Under the pieces are notes generated by a model. It was given only the letters and a program-made list of their open reading frames with translations, was not told the origin of the DNA and did not search any database. Positions 49,101-58,700 of a stretch of DNA of 64,000 nt are shown one piece after another (positions within the stretch are counted from its first letter, which is position 1; every line of letters starts with the position of its first letter). The stretch lies in contig CM075852.1 in the NCBI GenBank assembly GCA_037975125.1, positions 7,771,258-7,835,257 on the forward strand, in the 5' to 3' direction. The stretch comes from Latrodectus hesperus (lineage: Eukaryota > Arthropoda > Arachnida > Araneae > Theridiidae). Made by a program: the position numbers and the translations under genes.

Positions 49101-52100
49101 ACCATTCGGCTGCCAGCTCGGCTCTCTTATCATAAACTGGATAAAAAATACATTGTCATTTATAGGGGTATTTTAAAATGTGAAATATTTCATTAACTTA
49201 TGGTGTATATTAATATTCGGTCAAAAAATATTTTCATCTTTGTTTAAGAAATTCAATTTCACTGCTATTGCATAAGTGAAGAAGAACGAAGGTGTACAGT
49301 ATAGAAGAGGCGAAGAAATGCGTATTTCTCTGTTTGAATTTTCATTCCTTATAAACTAAAATGAGGTACTTGTTCTTCTGAAGTAAGAGATTCCGGATTC
49401 ACAATAACGGCCATTGTTGATTCAGTGAAGATGGGTGCTGCATTTCTGCTTTCTGAATGCATCTCTGTCGGGTCCAAAATGAATGAAATGAGACAATTGA
49501 AATCTTATAAATTCCCAGTAAAAGTTTCTCACGATAAGACAAAGGAGAATAACGTAGTGTAAATAATTGATTTCAGAACACATTACAACCTATTAAAACA
49601 TTTTTATAAAGGAAAAGTACTGTTTATTCAGTTTTGATTTGACATTTTTCAATTAAAACAAGATTTCATAACAATGAAATCTAGCAAAGTTTAAACAAAG
49701 GAAGAAAATTGTGGAAATGACTACTGTTAATCAAAGAGCCGTTATTGTATTATATTTGTATTTTTTGATTATTTACAATACTTAAGTTCTCTTATCAGGA
49801 AATGTTACCAGAAATTGGCGAATAAAATCAGTTTTAAACTTTCTCCGTTATATTCTTTGAAAAATTATTAAATTATTTCTTAAAAAATATTAACTGTTAA
49901 TGAATTATTTATTTAAATAATTTATTTTATTTTAAAAAATTTTTTTGGAATCGGTTTTTAACAATTGCTTTTGATGATTATCGATTAACAAACAAATTAC
50001 AGTAAATTCTTGATGCTGTAAGAAGTATGTTTAATTGCGAACATCTCTTTGTAACTGAATTTTAAGAATATTTTCTTTATTTCAACCATACCAGGATTCG
50101 TATAAAACGTGTTTATTGGGCTAAAGTGAAAACTACAGTCCCAGCTCGCCTAGCCCCAAAAGTCGCCAAATGTGCTAATCATGTAATGAAATTAAAAAAG
50201 ATCCGGAAAGACCCGGATTTCTTATTTGGCTATTATCCTTTTCAAAAATGGATTGGCCCATATTATGGGTTGCTAATCGAATTCCAATGCCTATGTCTCC
50301 TCTGTTTAGCGAAAACTATTTCGCTAATTGGCGAGGCGTGACACTTTTGCCAAAGAGGAGTAATAAAAATAAAAGGCTTAGGAAGAAAAGTACATTCTTT
50401 AGTTTAAATCTATCTTTTATATTTATGTACTAACTGATATGATATTAATATTTCGATTTTTTCTTTGAATGTGATTAATAATGTGTTGTTTTTAATTTAA
50501 TAATAGCTCTCTTCATTTTTCTAAAAGTAAATGTTATCATTTATAATTATTTGTTTTTAATATTTTCTTCGAATTTCAGTCTAGAAATTTTCAGTGAAAT
50601 GATAACAGAATGTATATGCATATTTTAATAACTTAATATCAATTCGAAATTTTTCACATGTACTTCCGTTAATTTCAAATGATAAAAATTTATGAATTTT
50701 TGGCGACTTATTTGTCAATAATATTCTGTATACCTTTGAATATATAAATCATATTTTTTACACGTACAAATTTTTATGTGTACAAATATTTTTTTATAAA
50801 ATGTATTTGGAAATGAAACAATACACTGAATACTGATTTCTAATCTATCATGACAAATTATCCTTGATTTTTTACCCTTGAAATATTTTTTATCAATTCT
50901 TTTTTTATTATAAGAGATAAGGAGATGATTAGAAACTTTTAACTAGTATCTCTTGATAAAAGAGACAACCAAGGGTGTAATGTAGGGTATTTTAGTAAAA
51001 ATCACTTCTCAGAATTATCTAATATTTTGATATTTTTCAATGTGCTTTCTTCGAAAGTTTAATTTTTATTGAATAGTTTCGTTTCCTCATGACTTAAAAT
51101 ATCATTTTCAAAAGGACTGAACATATGAACTTTATCGTATATCTGTATTCCTTAATTGAAAAGGTATTTATAGAAACATTAAATTACAGAGGCATCTGCA
51201 GTAAACCTCACTTTTATTGGTACTTAGTTTATGATAAAAAATCAATTTCTTACATCATCTATTTATATATATGACATTGAAGTGTTAAATATCATTATGA
51301 CCATAAGGACTACTTTTTATCTGAAGTAAAGCGGTTTTGTGTGATATTGACTCAACATGACTCTAAGAATGCCCTGATTGAATATAATCTGTATGAAAGT
51401 TCATAATTATGATTGTTTTCCAAGATGCAAAATATTGTACTGAAAATACCTTTATGCTGCTATACGAAATGTTGAAAGTGCTAGGCGCCATATATATATT
51501 TAAGCCAATTCAAGTCTGCAAAAATGATTTCAATGTAGGAAATGTTAATTAAATGAATGGTGCTCAAACCAATTAGCAATAGTTATTGCTAAGTCACATG
51601 ATTTATTGTTAAACTGAAAAATCCATCATTATTTGGGCATCATTATTGGGTCCACTAATAAGTCTTGAAACCACCGTTTGACCATGCCTGTCACTCGCGA
51701 ATTCTAACGCGCCTCCCGGGGTCTTCCTGCTGAACCAGGAATGGTGGTTCATCTTCACATTATATTATCAATAACGAAAATTAAAATAATCGGGTTCTAA
51801 TAATAAACGATAAAATTTAAAAATAATTTTTCCTAATTTAGTTTAAAGTACATAACTTATAGTGAACTTCGGGTTAAGCATTTAATAGTATTAACAAAAC
51901 GGTTTTAAATCCAGAATTAATTCCTTCTTTAATTTAGTTGAATTTTTACAGTTTGGTCAGAAAAAAAAAAAAGTGATGAAGTCCTATTAAGAATTGTGAA
52001 ACCTGCAAAATAGGGGAGTATTAATGGCTACATGAATAAGGGTGATTTATCTTTATTGGTTCTTTCGTTAAGGCAATTAATATTGTAACAGCTCAACTTG

Positions 52101-54397
52101 GTCTCGTGACAAAGCAAAATTGTTCGGAATGACTGGTCCTAAAGAAGAGCCCAGCCGCTGTTGAACAATGGGGAATGGTTGCTTTGTTTCTGTCTTTTGC
52201 ATGCAAATCTGACGCATGATTCGGAATTTTACTGGTTTCCTTCCTCATAACACGTGAATCTATCCGCTATCTACCAAAATATTATCAATAAGCTATAATC
52301 GTTGTAAACTAAAATACTTTAGAGTGACTTTCAGCATTCTAAAGTATTTTATCAGTTAATACTGCAGCTTATTAAGCTGGCCGACATGCAGTATCAATAA
52401 AAAACGAATATGCATGTCTTAACATAGTCTGTTGGTACGACTATTCTATTGAAATGGTAAGGTCCCTTATACAAATGCAAATATTATAAATAACTGAAGA
52501 TGGATGCTTTATTTCCGTTTTCTTCCATTTCTGTTCAGAAATGGTGCTGAGAAATTTTCTGCATCGCTTCAAGTAAATACAGACTAACATCTCTGAAATT
52601 AAGCTGTGAGAGAGAATATGTGGCAAATAAACAAATGCGGAGAACAGCCTCCATTTGTTATGCTATTTTTTATGATGTTAAATTTACGATTACATACTTA
52701 TCACGTTAGTAGCCTGGTCGCTTTGTGGCTGCGTTTCACTCTCCCAAGATACAGATCCTAGGTTCGATCCTCGGGCTGGACAAGGTAAACTCAACAACAA
52801 CAACAACGAGAAGAGGAGGCCCTGTTCTGTACCTCTCGGTTATCAGGTTCCACCCCCTCTTCAAATTAGAGGAATAAACACCTCGCACGAAGTGCCAGGT
52901 GATGCATAAGAGAGGAAAAATTTAAAATTAAAGATGAAAACATAAGTAATGTGTAAATTAAAGCAGAGGAGATTAAATAAGTATAAAAGGTGGTTGAGAT
53001 TACTATTAACCGCAGCATCTATTTTAGTTTAAATTTGGTTAACAAATTTGCATTAAAGTGAAATATTTAAAAAAAAAAAACATTTGGTCACATATTACAG
53101 GAATAAGATACAATAATTCCATGAAAAAGAAAATCGGCAAAGGTAAACATTAAAGAAAAAAAAGATAGAATAGGCGACGAAATAGTTAGATATACTAGAG
53201 ATAGAGTGAATCATTCATAAAAATTTAACAAGTACAGAATTGACATAACAAGTCTCGTTAATTTGAGAAATCCAGCTTAGAAAAGATATAATGATTCTTA
53301 CTTATAAGAGAAAAAACATGAAAAACAAAATTCTCGGCTAAATACAGTAAGATGTGTAACAGACAATATGAAAAATAAAGCAAAATTTTACAAAATTAAG
53401 GAAGTGTGCTGCAATTGTCCTTGCTTTAATCATCATCTGAGAGGTTAAGTTCAGAGTCATTTTGTGTTTGTGATGTGGTTTGTACTGGCGAGGCGCATAA
53501 GTCCAGTCCTTTTGTAACCAGCATGGACATAATATTCATCACTCTTTTAACTCTAAATCCTTTCATCACTTTTGTGAGTCGATAAACTGCCTAATATCAA
53601 GCATGCATGGGAACTAAACTCTGGGTGTTTCGGATTAGAATGACCACCTAATCGGGACATATGCCTCCCCCCCCAGGGCCGCTCGGTCAAGAGAACAGAG
53701 GGGGCACAGTAGGCTTTGGACCCCATGGGCTGTCGTGCCGCAGTGCCTAAAGTATAGTTGCTCATCACGTTATGAAGAACTCAGGCTGAGGAAATTTATA
53801 ACTGGAAAAGCACTTGATTATTTTAATTTCCTTTATCCTTAATTATCTATAATTGTGTTTAAAATGTGTATGTAAACAATTACCTATTCATCTGAATTTG
53901 AATCTTAATATCAAAAATGTTACTTAATTCTTAATTCAAAATAAAAAAATCAATTACGAATATCTTCACAGAATTGAAAAATAAGTAATTTTTTTCCATT
54001 ATCATTGCAGCATCCCTATCATGAAAAGAAAGAAGGGATTATAGTGTCTGCTTTCTGCCCATCCTACGTCGATACAGATCTTCTGAACTGCTTGGAAGAT
54101 AATTCCATCATCAAGGATATTAAATATCGAGATAATAAAAAGCTTCTGAAGTAAGGATGTATAAAATTTTAATTGATTTTATTATTATAAAGTATTTTTA
54201 TATAAACTCTTATGTTTCTCAAAGATAATTAAAATGAAGTTTTCAATTCTTGTTTCTGCAGGCCTGATGATATGGCTCTGGGTGTGATTAAACTCTTAGA
54301 AGACAAAATCAGTGGCTCTACTCTTGTTGCAACCAAAGATGAAGGGTTCTTTTATCTTGGAATTCAAGAGGAACTGAAGAATATTAGTTTGGAATAA
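36041..54397 (+). CDS. HPGD: 15-hydroxyprostaglandin dehydrogenase [NAD(+)]-like short-chain dehydrogenase
   Basis: Seven exons with canonical splice sites and consistent phases give 256 residues (human HPGD 266). The family oxidises the 15-hydroxyl of prostaglandins and related alcohols with NAD+ in the cytosol. The substrate in this animal is unknown. The sequence shows the Rossmann loop TGGAQGIG (10-17), Asp35 at the end of strand 2 (NAD rather than NADP), CDV (62-64), NNAG (89-92), Asn106, and the triad Ser137, Tyr150, Lys154 with the same spacing as human Ser138-Tyr151-Lys155. The human PG motif after the active site reads CPSYVDTDLL here. Arthropods often carry many HPGD-like paralogs, so orthology to HPGD itself is not proven. 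A relic of a sister copy lies upstream. Confidence 0.93.
36131..40091 (+). other. dehydrogenase intron 1
   Basis: AT-rich intron with a CT microsatellite (about 36609-36623) and a poly-A run (39582-39609). No mobile element was recognised. A 66-codon ORF at 36865-37065 has no motif. Confidence 0.6.
40092..40215 (+). CDS. HPGD: dehydrogenase exon 2
   Basis: The acceptor is TTCTGTAG|GTAGTT and the donor TATAAAA|GTGAGA, phase 1. It encodes VVVADIQEEKGKEF, with the acidic NAD-selecting residue, and FVLCDVSKLEDYK. Confidence 0.94.
40445..40551 (+). CDS. HPGD: dehydrogenase exon 3
   Basis: The acceptor is TTCTAG|GTGCTT and the donor AATGTT|GTAAGT, phase 0. It encodes FNRIDVLVNNAGIV and ends in LSVNV, which carries the catalytic Asn. 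The preceding intron is 229 bases. Confidence 0.95.
41220..41343 (+). pseudogene. possible LINE reverse-transcriptase C-terminus, decayed
   Basis: In dehydrogenase intron 3 the plus strand reads KTIKINQWRDRARWGRVRK and a stop at about 41339. The sequence resembles the last 30 residues of RTE-like LINE polymerases (LKTIKVTNW block at 29377 in this window). Upstream frames are closed. Short and decayed, so the assignment is tentative. Confidence 0.4.
42715..42811 (+). CDS. HPGD: dehydrogenase exon 4
   Basis: The acceptor is CCATTTAG|ATGGGT and the donor AGCTG|GTGAGT, phase 1. It encodes GIHTAFDYMGKSKGGKGG and IVINVASIA, with the catalytic Ser137. Confidence 0.95.
43119..43189. repeat. (TA)n microsatellite in dehydrogenase intron 4
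   Basis: About 35 uninterrupted AT dinucleotides. It produces an artificial Tyr-Ile ORF. Confidence 0.97.
46607..46830 (+). repeat. dispersed repeat, copy 2
   Basis: Same family and orientation as 27327-27575, with the ordered blocks GAAAGTACGATG, CGATAGATGGCGCCATCAG, AGAGGATCC, CTCAATTTTGACTTTGATC and AAAATTTTCTCCAGACCATT. It lies in dehydrogenase intron 4, just before the LINE insertion. Confidence 0.85.
46902..47690 (-). mobile_element. internally deleted Jockey/R1-type LINE with target-site duplication
   Basis: It is flanked by the 13-base duplication TTTTTTAAGTATT (about 46889-46901 and 47691-47703). On the minus strand the 5' part is a GC-rich leader beginning CCTGGGGCCTGAGCAGC, followed by an ATG at 47291 and about 45 codons (MNPSLEVEMTSKPSSGESQ). 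It then runs almost directly into a LINE polymerase C-terminus, ICWKCHTQEETAEHIIYECE, with the terminal C-x2-C...H-x4-C cluster. A GAA-rich 3' end follows. The full protein region is missing, so the copy is a short element with both ends kept. Confidence 0.8.
47896..47972 (+). CDS. HPGD: dehydrogenase exon 5 (YxxxK exon)
   Basis: The acceptor is TTTTTCAG|GATTTA and the donor TTCGGT|GTATGT, phase 0. It encodes HPGFPIYCASKHAVIGLTRG with the active-site Tyr150 and Lys154. An overlapping GT two bases earlier would break the frame of exon 6, so it is not used. Confidence 0.94.
48945..49124 (-). mobile_element. tRNA-derived SINE, full copy C
   Basis: Same family and orientation as the copies at 3394 and 14369, with an intact B box GGTTCGAATCC on the minus strand. 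It is flanked by TCTTATCAT (48936-48944 and 49125-49133). It lies in dehydrogenase intron 5, antisense to the gene. Confidence 0.9.
50120..50345. other. less AT-rich island of unknown nature in dehydrogenase intron 5
   Basis: Overlapping plus-strand frames read CANHVMKLKKIRKDPDFLFG and later NRIPMPMSPLFSENYFANW, and a small hairpin (TTAGCGAAA ... TTTCGCTAA) lies at about 50308. It may be a mobile-element fragment, but no family was identified. Confidence 0.35.
52287..52373. repeat. nested inverted repeat (MITE-like)
   Basis: Outer arms AATAAGCT / AGCTTATT (52287-52294, 52366-52373) and inner arms AAAATACTTTAGA / TCTAAAGTATTTT (52311-52323, 52338-52350) pair concentrically with partial pairing between. 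Confidence 0.6.
52709..52914 (+). mobile_element. tRNA-derived SINE, second family
   Basis: The head TAGCCTGGTCGCTTTGTGG is A-box-like and TAGGTTCGATCCTCGGGCT is a B box. A (CAA)n run (about 52792-52807) follows, then a GC-rich body ending near GATGCATAAGAGAGG. It is on the sense strand of the dehydrogenase intron and unrelated to the SINE at 48945 beyond the tRNA-like head. Confidence 0.75.
53426..53592 (-). other. short minus-strand ORF with acidic C-terminus, unidentified
   Basis: The frame reads AVYRLTKVMKGFRVKRVMNI and ends NDSELNLSDDD with a stop at 53426-53428. The high-complexity, acidic end looks like a real protein C-terminus, probably of a mobile-element protein. It is cut off upstream by the GC-rich patch at 53600-53770. 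No family was recognised. Confidence 0.4.
53600..53770. repeat. GC-rich patch, probable repeat insertion
   Basis: A sharp rise in GC content with runs of C and G (for example CCCCCCCCAGGGCCGCTCGG), ending near TATAGTTGCTCATCACG. Its base composition is unlike the surrounding intron, and it abuts the broken ORF at 53592. Family unknown. Confidence 0.4.
54011..54150 (+). CDS. HPGD: dehydrogenase exon 6
   Basis: The acceptor is CATTGCAG|CATCCC and the donor CTGAA|GTAAGG, phase 2. It encodes HPYHEKKEGIIVSAFCPSYV and DTDLL, the segment after the active-site helix. Confidence 0.94.
54262..54397 (+). CDS. HPGD: dehydrogenase exon 7 and stop
   Basis: The acceptor is TTTCTGCAG|GCCTGA. It encodes PDDMALGVIKLLEDKISG and ends IQEELKNISLE with TAA at 54395-54397. 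The preceding intron is only 111 bases. Confidence 0.94.
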
Positions 54398-54441
54398 GTT
54401 ACGAGCATACGATGTCTCAAATGTTGTATTGTATCGTTTTG

Positions 54442-54447
54442 ATTAAA
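54442..54447 (+). promoter_or_regulatory. candidate polyadenylation signal ATTAAA of the dehydrogenase gene
   Basis: ATTAAA lies 45 bases after the stop codon, and a GT-rich stretch follows. The hAT-like MITE starts 50 bases further on, so the 3' UTR is probably short. Confidence 0.5.
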
Positions 54448-54496
54448 AATGTTTGATGTATCTGGAATTTTATACTATATTTTTCAAGCACTAAAA

Positions 54497-54923
54497 CAGA
54501 CCTGCCAACTTTTACGCATCGTGCGTAAATTTTACGCATGATCCACAGATTTTATGCTTTTACTGATAGCATGAATTATTTTACGCGTTTCGGTTCTTCT
54601 GGGCAAAGTTTAAAAAGTAAATAAAATTTTTATATCTTAGCACATAATGGCGATCATTTCTCGTTAGCCATGATGAGAAGCGGAAATTAGTACCCCATTC
54701 AACCCATCCGTGGGAAGAGAGAAATAACTTCCCGAACTGTGGTCGCAGAGGCTCCGAAAATGCACATGTCAAACCCTTTTTCTATCGGGGGGGGAGGAAG
54801 CCTCCAGCTTGAAAAACTATAGATGGGGAAAAGAAATGGTTAAGGTATAATTTTTTTCTTTAGTCCCACGGATTAAAACTGAAAAGTTTTACTGAAATAC
54901 TTTTCTGAAAGTTGGTAGGTATG
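54497..54923. mobile_element. hAT-like MITE
   Basis: The ends are inverted repeats: CAGACCTGCCAACTTTTA at 54497 and, from the right end read inward, CATACCTACCAACTTTCA. A 7-base direct duplication ACTAAAA flanks it (54490-54496 and 54924-54930), close to the 8 bases usual for hAT. There is no transposase inside. It lies immediately 3' of the dehydrogenase gene. Confidence 0.75.
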
Positions 54924-54930
54924 ACTAAAA

Positions 54931-57900
54931 TATAGAAAATTATCCTCAGAAATTTACTATGAGTGCGAATCTTAAAAAATTCAAAGTACCTTAAAGGTTA
55001 AAATGAACAAGAGCAGCATTTGATAAGATTTAGCCCTCTTAGAAATTGTTTGTTTTTGGTTATATATATATACAAAAGGGGGAGAGAGAGACCATAATAA
55101 TTGGTACATACAATAGAGAACTCTAATTATTCGAATCAATTGGGACCAGACTCCATTCGGATAGCTAAATTGTTTTTTAAAATGTGTCTATTTTAATTAA
55201 TTACTGTACGTTGAAAATGGTAGGAAAAAAATATATTTTTAAAAGTTTTTTTTTAAGAAATTAAATGAAAATGCTACATTTTTACATGTTGAGGACTTAC
55301 AAATGATGTACATTAATATAGTAATATGTATGTACTGTGCTGTAAATTAAAAGTCATTGATTGCTGAAGATCTCGGTCAGTGTCAGCTGTTTCATTGTCA
55401 TCACCCTTTTTCAGCTAACGAAGTCGCGCATCTGATAGGTAGTGAGAATTTGCTTGTGGTCCCAGTCTAACTGAGGATCCAATGTCTGCTTAACTTGGAT
55501 ACGAAGCCCATCTTAATCGGCAATTTAAATAAGTTTTATCATCATTTGCAATCTAGGGTATCATTCATAATCTATCCTATATTTTCAGTACGAATTTCTG
55601 AACATCCAATAGAAAAGAAAAAATATATATATTGAATGACTAAGCTCTTCGTGCTGCATAGTGTCCATGAAAAGTATTGATTAACGATTTGCCGACGAGA
55701 TTTATCTGAAAAAATATTAGTTCCCGACAAAGTGGCGCTATGACGTGCGCACAAAACTTAATTTTAATAAGATCTGATCTACTTTTAAAATATGCGTGAA
55801 GAAAATACAATTATATTGATTTAATGTCTAATGCATTAATATCTGACAGTTTACACAAACCTCCGAAAATCAGAGGTGTGATTGAAAATCAAAATGAATG
55901 TTACATTCATATATTATCGAAGGTTCTCGGAATATCCTCTTTATTCTGTAGACTTGGTTTTCTGGAGATCTGCCTCTGTTCCAAAGAGTCGTATGAGTGG
56001 TCTGATTCAAATGTTAAATCATCATAATACTGAAACGGAATTTCTTAATTAGACTCCACTATCGAGTGGTCAAGGAATCTTTGAAAGAACAAGATCCATG
56101 CATTCTAACCGAAATCTAAACTGTTAGCACAAGAAAAAGTTGCCATTGAAAAATTCTTGTTTGTCAAAAACATTGTTAATTTTTTTATTAAAGAAAGTCA
56201 AATAAAACGCGTCGAGCACAAAGTATGCCACGAAGCTTACAAAAGTAAGCACATTCAATCTTACAAAAACCTTTACAAAACAAAAAGAACAATGAAAGAA
56301 TTAAAATTTTAAATGACAAATTTCTGCAGAAAAACAATCGTTCTAATACTTACAAAAGATTAGAAGAAATCGGGGCTCAAAAAACAGAGACGCTTAATTG
56401 GATTCTAAAAATACAGTGCTACAAAACTTGTTCAGCTTTCTTCACAGTATAAAGCACAAAACCCATTGGCCACGATATTAAAAAGAAATAACTTCTGAAA
56501 CTCCCCCATGGTCAGTTAATATTTGAGTAAGCTTAAAATCCGGAGAGAAGTATTTATATTTCAGATGCTATGAAATTTTTAGAAGAAACTTCCTAGTTCA
56601 TTGTATTGAGGTTACACACACAAGGTCTTCAGTATTCCAGTCAACCTCATTTTTTTCGAGCAATATATTTCCAGTAAGATTTGGGATAAGCGAACGCAAG
56701 ATCAATATTGTCTTCGCTTAGTTAACTGGTCTGTCTTTTCATTACATTTATCAATCATGTTATTCTAATTAAGAATGAATAAATTACTTAGTAGTAAGAA
56801 TTTTGTATTCCTTCACTCTTATTGTTTAATTTATTTCTCCTTAGTGCCTTAAAATTTTCTTATCTCGGTTAATCCTAGATCATTCTAAAGAGAAAAAAAA
56901 TATTTACATCTAAAGATTTTTCCAAATTTGCATAATAGGCTATTGACAAGAGTCTTGAATTAAATATGAAGAAAATATCGATGGCATACAAGCAGAAAAA
57001 CGCGTTTATTTGCACTAAGAGCTTTATTATTTCATTATACTTGGGGAAGAGGCGGATCTAAGGAAATTTTCGAATTTCTTACGTAAAAATAATGAAATTA
57101 TCTCATTTAATTTGAATAAATTGTAATAGATTTGGAAACAAAGGTTAAAGAATATAAATTCAGTTTTTTCCAGTTGCCGCTCAAATGTATTTAGTAAACT
57201 GATTAGTATATAATTAATTAAATGTCAATATAATTTGAATTGATTTAGTTCTTTTCACAAACAACTTTGATTTTGATTAAAAATAGCACTTAAATTTTAC
57301 TTAATAATTATCGAGCAATCGCGCGCGCGAAATTATTTTCAAAGTTTTGGTTACGATTTAGAGTGAGTGCAGACATTAAATTTTAGCGAAAATATCCTAA
57401 ACAAAAGATGTATGTGTGAAGCTAAATTAATCTCACTTCAACTTTGTCATCAACTTTAAATAGATTTAAAAATTTAAGATACTTTCAAAAATTAGCTTAT
57501 GTTTCTTATCTTACGAAAATTTTCTTAATGTAGTACAATGTATTATATTTTATCATTATCAATAAATCGTAAGATTATCTTATATTGTCAATCGTCTTTA
57601 AAAATATATTTATCAATTCAGTCTTCAATACTGAAAAGGACTTAGTTTAAAATGATTTTTCTCTAAATGGTTAGTTTTAGCAGTATAAAAATTAAGTCTG
57701 TATACAAATGTAGAAGAAAAAAGTAAATGAATATAAGAAATGAGAGAGAATATCACAAAGAAAATACTAGCATAAATACATAGGAATTAAATAAGAATAT
57801 TAATGATTGAACATGCTTAACTGAAGATATTTGTCACTCTGCATTGAGAAATTACCAAGGAAACATTTGTAAATTTAATTTTTTCCTAAATGCTCATAGC

Positions 57901-58700
57901 TTAATATAATTGAATAGTAGGTCATAGACATCTTTTAATAACTTAAATTAAACTATGTTTCTTATTTCAGAAACAATCTATGTTGCATCAGATTTCTGGG
58001 ATTTCTTATTCATATAATATCGAGAGTTCTAAAGTCTTTTAACACTTTACTTTAACAATTTAAACACAGAATTAATTTTCCGTTATTAATTCCAATTTGT
58101 TTCACGCCTTGCATGAATAAGGCCAATACTATCTTCATGAAACCATATCCAATTGATGACTAATCTTGATTCCCCCATCGGATAGGGAAGATGCGCTCAT
58201 AATTCCCTTTTTAGGGATTAGTATGGCGAAAGAGACGCTGCTTCAAGTGGAAAACGTATACATGGTTTTTGGCTAAAAATAACGACATAGAAAAATAACA
58301 ATATTTAGTTAATTCTGTTCCTCAACATGAAATGAAGATCGTGAAATTACTCACAAAATAAACCAGGATTTTTAAAATCTGGGGAAAAATTAATGCTTTT
58401 TTTTTTCTTTTTAATTCAACAAGAAGAGTTAAAAACAGGGATGAATCTAGCGTAGATAAACATTAAAAAATTCGAAGTAAATAAATATTTTTTTCACTTA
58501 CTTCCAGTGGTTAAACATAAATAACATTTTTGAAAAAGGAAAGAGAACTACATACCACTATTCTCGAAGCAAGAATGTTGAACCGGAATAGAATGTTATA
58601 TCGTTTAAATTAATTACATTGCAATCCAAGCAATTTTGTAGCGAGTTCAAATCACTATTATGTTTGAATTTAATAATTAATACTGTAATCAAAATGCTTT
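54931..58700. other. unassigned DNA between the MITE and the satellite
   Basis: No gene recognised. Less AT-rich patches at about 55370-55560 and 58130-58250, and ORFs at 55572-55754 (minus) and 55824-56027 (plus), may be old transposon pieces, but no motif was secure. A GCGC run lies at about 57319. Confidence 0.45.
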
